64,000 nt of DNA from Sulfitobacter sp. M39. GTDB lineage: Bacteria; Pseudomonadota; Alphaproteobacteria; Rhodobacterales; Rhodobacteraceae. The notes below the pieces were generated by a model, which made no database searches, was not told the origin of the DNA, and saw only the letters and a list, made by a program, of their open reading frames with translations. Shown in pieces: positions 39,704 through 49,712 of this stretch; the first letter of the stretch is position 1; the number at the start of each line of letters is the position of its first letter. Location: assembly GCF_021735935.1 (NCBI RefSeq), contig NZ_WMDZ01000001.1:2418001-2482000 (forward strand). The letters are read 5' to 3'. The position numbers were made by a program, and so were the translations under genes.

Positions 39704-40492
39704 TCAACCCGTAATCCAGGACGCCTTGCGCTTGTCGAAGAAGGCACCGATTCCCTCGGCCGCCTCTTCGGTTTCCCAGCGGTCGGCCAATGCGGCGATG
39801 GTATGGTCCACGACCTGCGCGTCGATCCGCGGCCCCAGATCCCGCGCGAGCTGTTTCGCCGCTGCCACGGCCCCCGGCGCACAGGACAGATAGGGCACGA
39901 CCTCGGCCTCGATCGCAGCGTCCAGCGCATCCGCCGGCACGGCACGGGCCAGCAACCCCAGATCGACCGCCTCTGCCGCGTCAAACAGACGGGCCGACAT
40001 GAACACACGCCGCGCGCGCCCCTCGCCCATACGGGCCAGCACATAGGGGCCGATGGTGGCCGGAATGATCCCCAGCCGCGTCTCGGTGAACCCCATCTTC
40101 AACGTATCAACCCCGATCGCCACGTCACAGACCGAGGCCATGCCGACTCCGCCACCAAAAGCGTTGCCCTGCACCCGACCGATCAAGGGCTTGGGCAGCG
40201 CGTTCAGCGCGCCCAGCATCGCGGCCAGCTTGCCTGCCTCGGCCGAGCGTGTCGGCCCATCCATATCGCGCTGCGCCTGCATCCAGCCCAGATCACCGCC
40301 CGCGCAAAAGCTTTTGCCCGCGCCGGTCAGCACCACGACCCGCACAGCGTCATCAGCGGCCAAGGCGGCGGCGGCCCCGGTCAACTCCGCGATCATCTGC
40401 GCGGACATGGCGTTATGCTTTTCCTCGCGCGCCAACGTCAACGTCGCGACCCCGCGCGCGTCGGTCTCCAGCTTCAGTGTTTCGTACATCAT
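39704..40492 (-). CDS. liuC: enoyl-CoA hydratase, probable methylglutaconyl-CoA hydratase
   Basis: A 262-residue crotonase-fold enzyme. The oxyanion-hole segments HNAMSAQMIAEL and GAGKSFCAGGDLGWMQ, and the catalytic-region GNAFGGGVGMASVCDVAIG with ETRLGIIPATIGP, are present. The place next to HMG-CoA lyase and methylcrotonyl-CoA carboxylase genes indicates hydration of 3-methylglutaconyl-CoA to HMG-CoA in leucine breakdown. Its start overlaps the HMG-CoA lyase stop by 4 bases. Confidence 0.9.
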   Translation of the reverse strand: MMYETLKLETDARGVATLTLAREEKHNAMSAQMIAELTGAAAALAADDAVRVVVLTGAGKSFCAGGDLGWMQAQRDMDGPTRSAEAGKLAAMLGALNALPKPLIGRVQGNAFGGGVGMASVCDVAIGVDTLKMGFTETRLGIIPATIGPYVLARMGEGRARRVFMSARLFDAAEAVDLGLLARAVPADALDAAIEAEVVPYLSCAPGAVAAAKQLARDLGPRIDAQVVDHTIAALADRWETEEAAEGIGAFFDKRKASWITG

Positions 40493-41346
40493 CCTGCCCT
40501 CATCCGCCGCGCCTTCTCGGCGGCTTCTTCTATCACCGCCTGATCCAACCCGGTGTCATAGCCAAGCGCCGCCAGATGCGCGTTGACCTTTTCCGTAGCA
40601 ACATTGCCCGCGGCCCCCGGCGCATAGGGGCACCCCCCCAAACCGCCTACGGCGGCATCGAACACCCGCACGCCCATGGACAGGGATGCATCAATATTGT
40701 CCATCGCCCGCCCGTTTGTATCATGGTAATGCCCGGCCAAACGCCCCACGGGCACCACATCGCGCACCGCCAGCAACATGCGCGCAATCGTATCCGGCGT
40801 GCCCGCCCCGATGGTATCCCCAAGCGAGACCTCATAGCAGCCCATAGAGAAAAGACGATCTGCCACATCCGCCACCTTGGAGGGCGCGACCGCCCCGTCA
40901 TAGGGGCATTCCACCACGCAAGAGACATAGCCCCGCACTGGCATATCCACATGGCGTGCCTGCTCTAGGATCGGCGCGAAACGCTCGAACGCCTCCTCGA
41001 TGCTGGCGTTGATATTCTTCTGGCTGAACCCCTCGCTGGCCGAGGCGAACACCGCGATTTCCCCCGCTTTGGCCGCGACCGCATCCTCGTAGCCCCGCAT
41101 ATTGGGGGTCAGCGCGGCATAACGCACCCCCTCGACCCGAGCAATCCCGCCCAGAACCTCACCCGATCCGGCCATCTGCGGCACCCATTTGGGGCTGACA
41201 AAGCTCGCCACCTCGATCCGGGAAAACCCCGCACGGCTCAGCAGGTCGACCAGCGCGATTTTCTCCGATACCGGAATTTCGCGCGCCTCGTTTTGCAGCC
41301 CGTCCCGTGGACCGACCTCGAATATCTCGCAGAACCCTTTATCCAT
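40489..41346 (-). CDS. liuE: hydroxymethylglutaryl-CoA lyase
   Basis: A 285-residue TIM-barrel lyase that splits HMG-CoA to acetoacetate and acetyl-CoA. EVGPRDGLQNE is the N-terminal catalytic motif (Arg and Asp). Metal-binding His residues sit in GHYHDTNG, and GGLGGCPYAPGAAGNVATE has the active-site Cys. It is the final C-C cleaving step of leucine catabolism. It overlaps liuC. Confidence 0.96.
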   Translation of the reverse strand: MDKGFCEIFEVGPRDGLQNEAREIPVSEKIALVDLLSRAGFSRIEVASFVSPKWVPQMAGSGEVLGGIARVEGVRYAALTPNMRGYEDAVAAKAGEIAVFASASEGFSQKNINASIEEAFERFAPILEQARHVDMPVRGYVSCVVECPYDGAVAPSKVADVADRLFSMGCYEVSLGDTIGAGTPDTIARMLLAVRDVVPVGRLAGHYHDTNGRAMDNIDASLSMGVRVFDAAVGGLGGCPYAPGAAGNVATEKVNAHLAALGYDTGLDQAVIEEAAEKARRMRAG

Positions 41347-41359
41347 AACGCCCCCTCCC

Positions 41360-41381
41360 CTTCATTTTGCCAAATAAACTC
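41360..41381 (+). repeat. dispersed intergenic repeat, copy B (22 bp)
   Basis: An exact inverse-oriented copy of the element at 35642-35663, lying between the GST stop and the HMG-CoA lyase start. Read with transcription (minus strand) it ends in AATGAAGGGGAGGGG close to the start codon, so it contributes purine-rich sequence to the ribosome binding region. Confidence 0.75.
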
Positions 41382-41399
41382 ACCTGCGTGACGGTAGCA

Positions 41400-42065
41400 T
41401 CACTCGACCGGCCACGGGTCATAAAACGTCCGGTCAAACAACGGCACGTCTTTGGGCAGTGACAGCTGGAACGCCTCGCGGTCGGTGATGCGCGCATACC
41501 AGGCCGCCACATTGGGGTGATTGTCGAGCTTGGCGAAGTGCTGCGCCATATAGACCGCCTGCCCCACGTTCACATCCGCCGCGGTGAAACCGCTCATCAA
41601 CAGATAATCCTGTGACAGTATCCCGCCGCCCAAACGCGCCTCGATCGCGTCGTAACACTTCATCAAACGCGCGGCTTCCAGCTTCATCACGATGGGGCTG
41701 CGCATGGAATCGTCGCGCAGCGCCACGTGCTGCTGGGTCAACGCGGCACAATGCTGCGATACCGTCTCGGCAAAATGGATCCACACCAGCCACGCCATGC
41801 GATCCGGTGCCCCCGGCATCCGCCCCAAACGATCAGGGCTGAACCGTTCGCAAAGATACTCCGCGATGGCACCGGTCTCGAACATCCTCTCCCCGTCGAT
41901 CTCGAGCGAGGGCACACGCCCCGCCGGCGAAATCGCCAGATAGCCCGGATCACGCAAAGATTTGTCGAAGGCGTGGATCGACACCTCGAAGGGCACCTCC
42001 AGCTCGTACAGCAACCAAAGGGTGCGCATGGAACGGGTCTGTTCGACGTGGTGCAGGGTAATCAT
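41400..42065 (-). CDS. glutathione S-transferase family protein
   Basis: A 221-residue cytosolic protein with an N-terminal thioredoxin-like domain (MITLHHVEQTRSMRTLWLLYELEVPFEV, GRVPSLEIDGE, FETGAIAEYL) and an all-helical C-terminal domain. An Ser/Arg-rich start replaces a clear catalytic Tyr, so the class is uncertain. It lies inside the liu run, 11 bases after mccA. It may protect against reactive acyl-CoA products or be a passenger. Confidence 0.9.
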   Translation of the reverse strand: MITLHHVEQTRSMRTLWLLYELEVPFEVSIHAFDKSLRDPGYLAISPAGRVPSLEIDGERMFETGAIAEYLCERFSPDRLGRMPGAPDRMAWLVWIHFAETVSQHCAALTQQHVALRDDSMRSPIVMKLEAARLMKCYDAIEARLGGGILSQDYLLMSGFTAADVNVGQAVYMAQHFAKLDNHPNVAAWYARITDREAFQLSLPKDVPLFDRTFYDPWPVE

Positions 42066-42076
42066 GGTGCGGTCTC

Positions 42077-44011
42077 CTATGCCTCGGGCTCTAGCCGCAC
42101 CAGTGCTACACCCGCCTCGACCTGATCACCAGCCTGCGCCAGAACCTCGGCGACCACGCCATCCCGCGCGGCAAGCAGGCTGTGCTCCATCTTCATGGCT
42201 TCCAGCACCGCCAGACGATCGCCCTTGGTCACCGCCTGGCCGACCTTGGCATCCACGACACGCACCAATCCGGGCATCGGGGCCTCGATCAGGTTGCCGT
42301 CGCCGTGCCCCCCCGCAGCACGGGCCAGCGGATCGATAACGTCGAACACCAGCCCATAGCCATCAAACACCGTCACGCGCCCATCCGCGACCGAAACATC
42401 CGCCGCCTGTTGCCCGCCCACGGACCAGCGCCCACCGATGCGCTGCGCGACGACCTCTGCCCCATTGACAGCCCAGATCTGATGATCCTCCGAGACAACC
42501 TGCACCTGCAGCAGATGATCCTCGCCGCCCCAGGACAATCCGACCGCGCGGCGCAGCGGCTGCCACAGCGTAAATCCCGCGCCCTCGGCCGGTTCCAGCA
42601 ACGACAGCGCCGCCATTCCGGCAAGCGCCGCATGGCGCGGCGCCACCTCGGGCGTTTGTGTCAAAGCATCAATGTCACGGGCGATCAGCCCCGTATCCAC
42701 ATCCCCCGCGGCAAACCCTTCATGCGCCGCCAAAGCGCCCAGAAATGCAAGGTTCGTGACCGTCCCCGCCACCTCGCAGCCGGTCAGCGCTGCGCGCAGG
42801 CGCGAGAGGGCGATGTCGCGCGTGTCGCCATGCACGATCACCTTGGCAATCATCGGATCATAGAAGGGGCTGATCGTATCGCCGGCGCGCACACCGCTGT
42901 CGGCACGGCAGGCGGGCGTGAACTGCAAATGCGTCAAGGTGCCCGTGGCGGGCAGGAAGCCCTTGGGCACATCCTCCGCATAAAGCCGCGCCTCAAACGC
43001 ATGGCCGCGGATCGACAATTCGTCCTGGCGCAAAGGCAGCCCCTCGCCTGCCGCCACACGCAACTGCCAGGCGACCAGATCAACGCCGGTAATCGCCTCG
43101 GTCACGGGATGTTCCACCTGCAAACGGGTATTCATCTCCATGAAAAAGAAGCCGTCCGTCTGCAACCCGCCAGAGCCGTCGACGATGAATTCAATCGTGC
43201 CCGCCCCAGCATAGCCGATCGCCTCGGCTGCTGTGACCGCCGCCTGCCCCATCGCTTCGCGCATTTCGGGCGTCATGCCGGGGGCCGGAGCCTCCTCGAT
43301 CACCTTCTGGTGGCGCCGCTGAAGCGAGCAATCGCGTTCAAACAGATGCACGGCCTTTTTGCCGTCGCCAAAAACCTGCACCTCGATATGGCGCGGTTTG
43401 GTGACGAATTTCTCGACCAGCACATCGGCGTTGCCAAAGGCTGTCTTGGCCTCGGAGCGCGCACTCTCCAGCGCGGCCTGAAAACCGTCCGCCGCCTCCA
43501 CCAGCCGCATGCCCTTGCCGCCGCCGCCGGCGACGGCCTTGATCAACACCGGATAGCCGATCTTATCCGCCTCTGCCGCCAGCAGCGCGTCATTCTGATC
43601 GGCCCCGTGATACCCCGGCACAACCGGCACGCCCGCCTCGACCATCAAGGCCTTGGCGGCATCTTTAAGCCCCATCGCGCGGATGGCCTTGGCCGACGGG
43701 CCGATAAAGACCAGCCCCGCCGCCTCTACCGCATCCACGAAATCGGGGTTCTCCGACAAAAAGCCATAGCCCGGATGGATCGCCTGAGCGCCGGTATCCA
43801 GTGCCGCCTGAATGATCACCTCGCCGCGCAGATAGCTATCCGCAGGAGCCGACCCGCCGATATGCACCGCGGTATCCGCCATCGCCACATGTTTCGCCGC
43901 GCGGTCCGCGTCGGAATAGACCGCCACGCAGCGCACCCCCATGGCCTGCGCTGTCTCCATCACGCGGCAAGCAATCTCGCCCCGGTTCGCAATCAGGATC
44001 GTATCAAACAT
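42077..44011 (-). CDS. liuD: methylcrotonyl-CoA carboxylase, biotin-containing alpha subunit
   Basis: A 644-residue protein with a biotin carboxylase N-domain (FDTILIANRGEIACRV, ATP-grasp loop AVAGGGGKGMRLV, and EMNTRLQVEHPVTE), a BT-like middle region and a C-terminal biotinyl domain with EAMKM (Lys about 607). The ATG at 44011 has GAGGGA 8 bases away; a GTG one codon earlier is less likely. It carboxylates 3-methylcrotonyl-CoA with the beta subunit upstream. BirA of this window would attach the biotin. Confidence 0.94.
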   Translation of the reverse strand: MFDTILIANRGEIACRVMETAQAMGVRCVAVYSDADRAAKHVAMADTAVHIGGSAPADSYLRGEVIIQAALDTGAQAIHPGYGFLSENPDFVDAVEAAGLVFIGPSAKAIRAMGLKDAAKALMVEAGVPVVPGYHGADQNDALLAAEADKIGYPVLIKAVAGGGGKGMRLVEAADGFQAALESARSEAKTAFGNADVLVEKFVTKPRHIEVQVFGDGKKAVHLFERDCSLQRRHQKVIEEAPAPGMTPEMREAMGQAAVTAAEAIGYAGAGTIEFIVDGSGGLQTDGFFFMEMNTRLQVEHPVTEAITGVDLVAWQLRVAAGEGLPLRQDELSIRGHAFEARLYAEDVPKGFLPATGTLTHLQFTPACRADSGVRAGDTISPFYDPMIAKVIVHGDTRDIALSRLRAALTGCEVAGTVTNLAFLGALAAHEGFAAGDVDTGLIARDIDALTQTPEVAPRHAALAGMAALSLLEPAEGAGFTLWQPLRRAVGLSWGGEDHLLQVQVVSEDHQIWAVNGAEVVAQRIGGRWSVGGQQAADVSVADGRVTVFDGYGLVFDVIDPLARAAGGHGDGNLIEAPMPGLVRVVDAKVGQAVTKGDRLAVLEAMKMEHSLLAARDGVVAEVLAQAGDQVEAGVALVRLEPEA

Positions 44012-44038
44012 CACGCAGTTCCCTCACATCCATCTTAT

Positions 44039-44060
44039 CTTCATTTTGCCCCTTAAACTC
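44039..44060 (+). repeat. dispersed intergenic repeat, variant copy C
   Basis: CTTCATTTTGCC then CCT then TAAACTC: 19 of 22 positions match copies A and B. It lies upstream of the mccA start, in the same orientation relative to transcription as copy B, and is followed directly by the palindromic repeats. Confidence 0.65.
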
Positions 44061-44068
44061 CGGGGGTC

Positions 44069-44147
44069 CCGGGGGCTGGCCCCCGGCCTTATAAAAGTCT
44101 TGGGCTGGCCCCCGGCTTTATTCACGAATTTGGGCTGGCCCCCGGCC
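44069..44147. repeat. three tandem copies of a GC-rich palindromic repeat
   Basis: The core GGGCTGGCCCCCGGC begins at 44073, 44102 and 44132, so the period is 29-30 bases. Copy 1 lies within a near-perfect palindrome CCGGGGGCTGGCCCCCGG that can fold into a 7-bp stem with a 4-base loop. The spacers are AT-rich (TTATAAAAGTC, TTTATTCACGAATTT). Together with copy C it fills the 156-base gap between mccA and mccB. The same 17-mer recurs at 63495-63511. Confidence 0.8.
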
Positions 44148-44167
44148 GCATAAAGGCCCACCGCAGC

Positions 44168-45772
44168 CTACATCCGGAACACACCAAACTTCGTATCCTC
44201 GATCGGTGCGTTCAAGCTTGCCCGTAGCGACAGCGACAGCACCTCGCGGCTGTGGCGCGGGTCGATAACACCATCATCCCAAAGCCGCGCGGTCGCATAA
44301 AGCGGATGCGACTGTTCCTCGAACATATCAATCGTGGGCTGTTTGAACGCGGTCTCTTCTTCCTCGGTCCAACTGTCGCCGGCGCGTTCGATCGCATCGC
44401 GTTTTACCGTTGCCAGAACGCCCGCCGCCTGCGCACCGCCCATGACCGAAATGCGCGAGTTCGGCCATGTCCACATAAAACGCGGGGAATAGGCGCGGCC
44501 CGCCATACCATAGTTACCGGCCCCGAACGACCCGCCCACCAGCATGGTGATCTTGGGCACATTGGTCGAAGCGACGGCCGTCACCATCTTGGCCCCGTGC
44601 CGCGCGATGCCTTCGTTCTCGTATTTGCGGCCGACCATGAAGCCGGTGATGTTTTGCAAGAACACCAGCGGGATCTTGCGCTGCGAACAGAGTTCTACGA
44701 AATGCGCGCCTTTCTGGGCGGATTCCGAGAACAATACGCCGTTGTTGGCGATGATACCGACGGGGCAGCCTTTCACATGGGCGAAACCGCAGACCAGCGT
44801 CTCGCCAAAGCGCGCCTTGAATTCGTCGAAGCGGCTGCCATCGACCAGCCGCATGATGACTTCGCGGATGTCATAGGGCGTGCGCAGATCGGCGGGGACA
44901 ACGCCCAGCATCTCGGCCGGATCATAGGCAGGGTCTTCGGCGGGTTGCCACTGCACATTCATCGGGGCCGCGCGGTTCAGACCGGCCACGGCGCGTCGTG
45001 CCAAGGCCAGCGCGTGGGCGTCATCCTCGGCCAGATAGTCGGCCACACCTGACAGACGGGTATGCACATCGCCGCCGCCCAGATCCTCGGCGCTGACCAC
45101 CTCGCCCGTGGCGGCTTTGACCAGCGGCGGACCTGCCAAAAAGATTGTGCCCTGCTCTTTCACGATGATCGACACATCCGACATCGCGGGCACATAGGCC
45201 CCGCCCGCGGTGCACGAGCCCATGACCACAGCGATTTGGGGAATGCCCTTACCGCTCATCCGCGCCTGATTATAGAAAATCCGGCCAAAGTGGTCACGGT
45301 CGGGAAAGACCTCGTCCTGATTGGGCAGGTTCGCGCCGCCGCTATCGACCAGATAGATGCAGGGCAGATGATTTTCCTCGGCGATCTCTTGGGCGCGCAG
45401 GTGTTTCTTAACGCTCATCGGGAAATAGGTGCCGCCCTTCACCGTGGCGTCGTTGCACACGATCATGCAGTCGATGCCCTGCACCTTGCCGACACCCGCG
45501 ATCACACCTGCCGCGGGGGCGGCACCGCCATAGAGCCCATGCGCCGCCAGCGCACCAACTTCAAGGAACGGCGATCCGGGGTCGAGCAGATTAGCCACCC
45601 GTTCGCGGGGCAGCATCTTGCCGCGGCTCACGTGACGCGCGCGAGATTTCTCGCCGCCGCCCAGTTCCGCCGCATCCGCCGCCTCGCGGATGGTTTGCAG
45701 CGCGGCCAGATGCGCGGCCTCGTTCGCCTTGAAGCTTTCGAACGAGGGCAAGGCTTGCGAAATCAGCTTCAT
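44168..45772 (-). CDS. liuB: methylcrotonyl-CoA carboxylase beta subunit (carboxyltransferase)
   Basis: A 534-residue acyl-CoA carboxyltransferase. It has two crotonase-like halves: [39 protein letters not shown] in the first and [34 protein letters not shown] in the second, which is the MCC-type acyl-CoA site. It forms the active complex with the biotin subunit encoded next. Confidence 0.96.
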   Translation of the reverse strand: MKLISQALPSFESFKANEAAHLAALQTIREAADAAELGGGEKSRARHVSRGKMLPRERVANLLDPGSPFLEVGALAAHGLYGGAAPAAGVIAGVGKVQGIDCMIVCNDATVKGGTYFPMSVKKHLRAQEIAEENHLPCIYLVDSGGANLPNQDEVFPDRDHFGRIFYNQARMSGKGIPQIAVVMGSCTAGGAYVPAMSDVSIIVKEQGTIFLAGPPLVKAATGEVVSAEDLGGGDVHTRLSGVADYLAEDDAHALALARRAVAGLNRAAPMNVQWQPAEDPAYDPAEMLGVVPADLRTPYDIREVIMRLVDGSRFDEFKARFGETLVCGFAHVKGCPVGIIANNGVLFSESAQKGAHFVELCSQRKIPLVFLQNITGFMVGRKYENEGIARHGAKMVTAVASTNVPKITMLVGGSFGAGNYGMAGRAYSPRFMWTWPNSRISVMGGAQAAGVLATVKRDAIERAGDSWTEEEETAFKQPTIDMFEEQSHPLYATARLWDDGVIDPRHSREVLSLSLRASLNAPIEDTKFGVFRM

Positions 45773-45824
45773 GTCGGTCTCCTTGATCGGATGGAATGGG
45801 GGGACGTCACAGGGGGGTATTGCA

Positions 45825-47348
45825 TCACGCAGCCCCTTCGGCAGCGGCGCGGGCTTTAAGCGCGCGGCGGATCACTTTGCCTGTGACGGTCATCGGCAAG
45901 GCATCCAGAAAGGCCACCTCGCGCGGGTAGGAATAGCTGGCAAGGCGGGTTTTCACCCAGTCTTGCAGGGTCTGCTCATCGACAGTCGCACCGGATTTGC
46001 GCACGACATAGGCTTTGACGATCTCTGTCCGCAGCGGGTCGGGCTTGCCCACCACACCGCAGGTTGCCACATCGGGATGGGTCAGCAGGCAATCCTCGAT
46101 TTCTGCCGGACCGATGCGATAGCCGCTTGAGGTGATCACATCATCCTCGCGCCCGATAAAGCGCAGGTAGTCGCCTTCAAACACACCGCGATCACCGGTC
46201 AGCATCCAGTCACCCCGGAATTTCTGTGCTGTCTCGTCGGGGCGCTGCCAATAGCCCAGCATCATCGCGGCTGATCCCTTGCGGATGGCGACATCGCCTT
46301 CGTCTGCCGTCGGCGCACCGTCATCATCCAACACCGCGACGTCATGGCCCGGCACCGGCTTGCCAATGCAGCCGGGGCGCGGCGGGAACCGGCTGCCCGC
46401 GCTGGTGGCGACCATATTACATTCGGTCTGCCCGTAGAATTCGTTGATGGTCAGGCCAAAGGCTTGTTGCCCCCATGCCAGCATCTCTGCGCCCAAAGGC
46501 TCCCCCCCCGACGCGACAGAGCGTAGCCCCGCGATCGTGGCCCCCTCGGCCTTGAGCATCCGCAGCGCGGTCGGGGGGAAGAACACGTTGCGCACATCGC
46601 CCTCGCGGATGATGCGCGCACAGGCGTCTGGAGAGAATTTGGCCAAGCGCGCCGCGACAACAGGCACACCAAGCGCCAGCGCGGGCATTGCCACATCGAA
46701 CAGCCCGCCGATCCACGCCCAATCCGCAGGCGTCCAGAGGCAATCGCCGTCCTGCCCCAGCACATCATGGCTGAGCGAGACGCCGGGCAGATGGCCCGTC
46801 AGCACCCGATGGCCATGCAGCGCACCCTTGGGCGAGCCCGTCGTGCCCGAGGTATAGATCAGCACCGCCGGATCGTCAGGGCCGGTGTCGGCAAAGGCGA
46901 CAGGATCGCCCGCCATGCCGACGCTATCCACCATCAAGGGCGTTGCCAGCCCCCCCAGCAGATCGCGCCCTTCGGGATCGGTCAGCACCAGCGTCACGCC
47001 CGCATCACGCACCCGCGACGCGAGGGCATCATACTTGAAGAGCTTGAACAAAGGCACTGAAATCGCACCGATTTTCCAGATCGCCAGATGGGCTGCGGCA
47101 CACCAAGGGCTTTGCCCTAGCAGCACGCCCACGCGGTCGCCCGCCTGCACCCGCTGCGCCAAGGCGCGGGCCAGTCCGTCGACCATATCGGACAGGATGC
47201 CAAAGCTGACATCACGTCGCGCATCTCCTGTCAGATCAATGATCGCGCGCCGCGCGGGGTCATGGGACAGACATTGCGCCGCCATGTTCAGCCGCGCCGG
47301 AATCTCCCACGCGCCCGTCCCGTCCAGACCTGGCAGGACGTCAGCCAT
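45825..47348 (-). CDS. AMP-binding acyl-CoA synthetase
   Basis: A 507-residue adenylate-forming enzyme. The P-loop is [17 protein letters not shown], followed by [14 protein letters not shown] near the hinge, and a C-domain catalytic Lys region ([15 protein letters not shown]). The start at 47348 overlaps the lprI-like stop by one base (TGATG). It is of the acetyl/medium-chain type. Within the liu operon it likely activates a short branched or keto acid such as isovalerate or acetoacetate; the substrate is inferred. Confidence 0.88.
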   Translation of the reverse strand: MADVLPGLDGTGAWEIPARLNMAAQCLSHDPARRAIIDLTGDARRDVSFGILSDMVDGLARALAQRVQAGDRVGVLLGQSPWCAAAHLAIWKIGAISVPLFKLFKYDALASRVRDAGVTLVLTDPEGRDLLGGLATPLMVDSVGMAGDPVAFADTGPDDPAVLIYTSGTTGSPKGALHGHRVLTGHLPGVSLSHDVLGQDGDCLWTPADWAWIGGLFDVAMPALALGVPVVAARLAKFSPDACARIIREGDVRNVFFPPTALRMLKAEGATIAGLRSVASGGEPLGAEMLAWGQQAFGLTINEFYGQTECNMVATSAGSRFPPRPGCIGKPVPGHDVAVLDDDGAPTADEGDVAIRKGSAAMMLGYWQRPDETAQKFRGDWMLTGDRGVFEGDYLRFIGREDDVITSSGYRIGPAEIEDCLLTHPDVATCGVVGKPDPLRTEIVKAYVVRKSGATVDEQTLQDWVKTRLASYSYPREVAFLDALPMTVTGKVIRRALKARAAAEGAA

Positions 47349-47839
47349 CAGCCTTCCCACACGTCCAGCGACAACGCCTGACGCGCGGTCTGACGCATCA
47401 GACAGTTAATCGCCGCAGGTCCGCGCCCCGTGCCCCCCTGCCAAAGCGAGGCTTCGTAGGTGCATGCCTTGTCGCGGAACACGATCCAAGCCCGCTGCAT
47501 CTCGCGCAGGGAATCCGCCACGCCGAGGCGGCCCTCGGGCCCCGGGATTGCATCGGCATCCATCCGTTTGGCCTGTACCATCACCGCGGCGTAATTATCG
47601 TTCAACCGCTGGTCCCAGAATTGCAGCTCACGGTCCAGACACCCGCCCATGCCATAGGTGCTGTTCCCGCCGGGAGAATCCTCCATACACTGGTTCGCAG
47701 AGACACCGACGCAGGCCATCTCGGCGGCAAAGCCATCGGCGTCGGCCAGACAAATCTCTGTGCCGCGATCGGTATATTGCAGATCCTGCGCGGCAAGCGG
47801 TGAGGCGCAGAGCATCAAGGCAAGGGCCAGAGGTCTCAC
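47348..47839 (-). CDS. LprI/DUF1311-like exported protein in the liu operon
   Basis: A 163-residue protein with a Sec signal ([19 protein letters not shown]). The mature part has six Cys, likely three disulphides, and the [19 protein letters not shown]...[15 protein letters not shown] pattern of the DUF1311 (LprI lysozyme-inhibitor-like) family. It should be periplasmic. Its start overlaps the ivd stop (ATGA) and its stop overlaps the next start, so it is tightly embedded among cytosolic leucine-degradation genes. No catabolic function can be argued. Confidence 0.82.
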   Translation of the reverse strand: MRPLALALMLCASPLAAQDLQYTDRGTEICLADADGFAAEMACVGVSANQCMEDSPGGNSTYGMGGCLDRELQFWDQRLNDNYAAVMVQAKRMDADAIPGPEGRLGVADSLREMQRAWIVFRDKACTYEASLWQGGTGRGPAAINCLMRQTARQALSLDVWEG

Positions 47840-48999
47840 GCCATCGCTCCCATCATCTCGCGGCCCACCAGCATCCGGCGGATTTCAGAGGTGCCTGCCC
47901 CGATCTCCATCAGCTTGGCATCGCGGAAGATACGGCCCACGGGGTTGTCCGACAGATAGCCCGCGCCCCCCATTGCCTGCACCGCCTGATGCGCCTGTTT
48001 CATCGCCTCTTCACTGGCATACAAACAGCAGGCGGCGGCATCGGCACGGGTGACATCGCCGCGGTCACAGGCCTTGGCGACCTCGTAGACATAGGCGCGG
48101 GCGGAATTCATCGCGGTGTACATATCCGCCATCTTGCCCTGCATCAGCTGGAAGTTCCCGATGGGCTGCCCGAACTGTTTGCGTTCAACCATATAGGGCA
48201 TGATCTCGTCCAGACAGGCGGCCATGATCCCCAGACCAATCCCCGCCAGTACCACGCGTTCGTAATCAAGGCCCGACATCAGCACCGCCACGCCGCGCCC
48301 CTCTTCGCCCAGAACGTTTTCAAACGGGACTTCGACATCGTCAAAGATCAGCTCTGCCGTGTTGGACCCGCGCATGCCAAGCTTGTCGAAATGCGGGCTG
48401 GTGGTGAAGCCTTTCATGGATTTCTCGATCAGGAAGGCGGTGATGCCTTTCGATCCGGCATCGGGGTCGGTTTTGGCATAAACCACCAGCGTGTCTGCAT
48501 CGGGGCCGTTGGTGATCCAGTATTTATTGCCGGACAGGCGGTAGTGATCGTTGCGCTTTTCGGCGCGCAGTTTCATCGACACCACGTCGCTGCCCGCAGA
48601 GGGTTCGGACATCGCGAGCGCGCCCACGTGTTGACCCGAGCATAGGCCCGGCAGGAATTTCGCCTTCTGTTCGGGGCTGCCGTTAAGACGGATCTGGTTG
48701 ACGCAGAGGTTCGAATGGGCCCCGTAGGACAGCGAGACAGAGGCCGAAGCGCGTGCGATTTCTTCAACCGCGACGGTGTGTGCGACATAGCCCATGCCCG
48801 AGCCGCCGAATTCTTCCTCGACCGTCATGCCCAGCAGACCAAGGCTGCCCATCTCTTCCCAGAGCGCGGGCGGGAATTCGTTCTTGGTGTCGATCTCGGC
48901 GGCCATCGGCTTGACCCGCTCCTGCGCCCAACGGTGCACCATATCGCGCATCTCGTTCACGTCATCGCCCAGATCGAATTTCATGGTGGTGTTGAACAT
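47836..48999 (-). CDS. liuA: isovaleryl-CoA dehydrogenase
   Basis: A 387-residue FAD acyl-CoA dehydrogenase, first enzyme after branched-chain 2-keto acid oxidation in leucine breakdown. The start at 48999 has GGAGGGG before the ATG. Segments [35 protein letters not shown] and the C-terminal [42 protein letters not shown] are family signatures. It is the first gene of the operon; electrons pass through ETF to the quinone pool. Confidence 0.95.
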   Translation of the reverse strand: MFNTTMKFDLGDDVNEMRDMVHRWAQERVKPMAAEIDTKNEFPPALWEEMGSLGLLGMTVEEEFGGSGMGYVAHTVAVEEIARASASVSLSYGAHSNLCVNQIRLNGSPEQKAKFLPGLCSGQHVGALAMSEPSAGSDVVSMKLRAEKRNDHYRLSGNKYWITNGPDADTLVVYAKTDPDAGSKGITAFLIEKSMKGFTTSPHFDKLGMRGSNTAELIFDDVEVPFENVLGEEGRGVAVLMSGLDYERVVLAGIGLGIMAACLDEIMPYMVERKQFGQPIGNFQLMQGKMADMYTAMNSARAYVYEVAKACDRGDVTRADAAACCLYASEEAMKQAHQAVQAMGGAGYLSDNPVGRIFRDAKLMEIGAGTSEIRRMLVGREMMGAMA

Positions 49000-49020
49000 A
49001 GACCCCTCCCCCGAGTTTAT

Positions 49021-49034
49021 TGAACAGTTGTTCA
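49021..49034. promoter_or_regulatory. perfect palindrome at the liu promoter, likely operator
   Basis: TGAACAGTTGTTCA is a 6-2-6 inverted repeat, TGAACA and TGTTCA. It lies between the candidate promoter and the ivd ribosome binding site, where a bound repressor would block transcription. The shape suits a TetR- or MarR-like dimer. No regulator gene for it is seen in the window. Confidence 0.6.
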
Positions 49035-49064
49035 TTACACTACACTTCTCGCGGATTCGGTCAA
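49034..49064 (-). promoter_or_regulatory. candidate liu operon promoter
   Basis: TTGACC (49064-49059) on the minus strand is followed by possible -10 boxes TAGTGT (16-base spacer) or TGTAAT (19). The palindromic operator begins where transcription would start. Confidence 0.45.
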
Positions 49065-49145
49065 GCAAATGTCGCAGGCTGCGCGGAACTGCACCCGCGC
49101 CGCCGATGTTACCCCAGTGACACAGGATAGAAAGGACGCCCCGAT

Positions 49146-49616
49146 ATGAGCACGTCATTGAAGAAAGAATTCTGGGACCGCGTAGACGACACCCGCATTG
49201 GCATGCTGGCAACCGATACCGCCCGCGCCATCCCCATGAGCCACTATGCCGACCACGACGCCAACTGCCTTTGGTTCATCACCGCACGGGACACCGATCT
49301 GGCGAAATCCGCCCAAACCGGTGCTGAGGCCGAATATCTGGTGACCAGCAAGGACGAACACCTATACGCCCGTATCGACGGCACCGTTCAGGCTGTGACC
49401 GACCCTGCTAAGCTGGACGAGCTGTGGAACGCATTTGCCGCCGCCTGGTTCAAGGACGGACGCAAGGATGACGACGTGCAGCTTGTGCGCATGGACCTCA
49501 AACAGGCGGAGGTCTGGCTAACCGGCGGCAGCCTGTCCTTCCTTTACGAAATCGCCAAAGCCAATGTGACCAAACAGGTGCCTGATGCAGGCGAACATGG
49601 GACGATCCGGTTCTAA
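49146..49616 (+). CDS. pyridoxamine 5'-phosphate oxidase-like general stress protein
   Basis: A 156-residue split-barrel flavin-binding-type protein. [46 protein letters not shown] is the PNPOx-like N-region seen in B. subtilis YdaG-type stress proteins, and the barrel continues to the C-terminus. It has no clear catalytic residues for B6 metabolism, so flavin or heme binding is more likely than PNP oxidation. AAAGGA lies 9 bases before the ATG. It is divergent from the liu operon. Confidence 0.88.
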   Translation: MSTSLKKEFWDRVDDTRIGMLATDTARAIPMSHYADHDANCLWFITARDTDLAKSAQTGAEAEYLVTSKDEHLYARIDGTVQAVTDPAKLDELWNAFAAAWFKDGRKDDDVQLVRMDLKQAEVWLTGGSLSFLYEIAKANVTKQVPDAGEHGTIRF

Positions 49617-49653
49617 GGGTCGGTTTTTTTTAACAGACCATCAAATCACTGAT

Positions 49654-49683
49654 AGGGGCCGGCTCATGTCCGGCCCCTTTACT
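49654..49683 (+). terminator. Rho-independent terminator after the PNPOx-like gene
   Basis: The 9-bp stem AGGGGCCGG / CCGGCCCCT (49654-49662, 49670-49678) with a 7-base loop is followed by TTTACTG. It lies 37 bases after the stop. Confidence 0.75.
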
Positions 49684-49712
49684 GTTGGCTTAAAGCAGCG
49701 TGTTGGCGCGAC

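Noticed and set aside
44069-44147. CRISPR array
   Set aside because: Only three short GC-rich repeats with 14-15 base spacers, and no cas genes.
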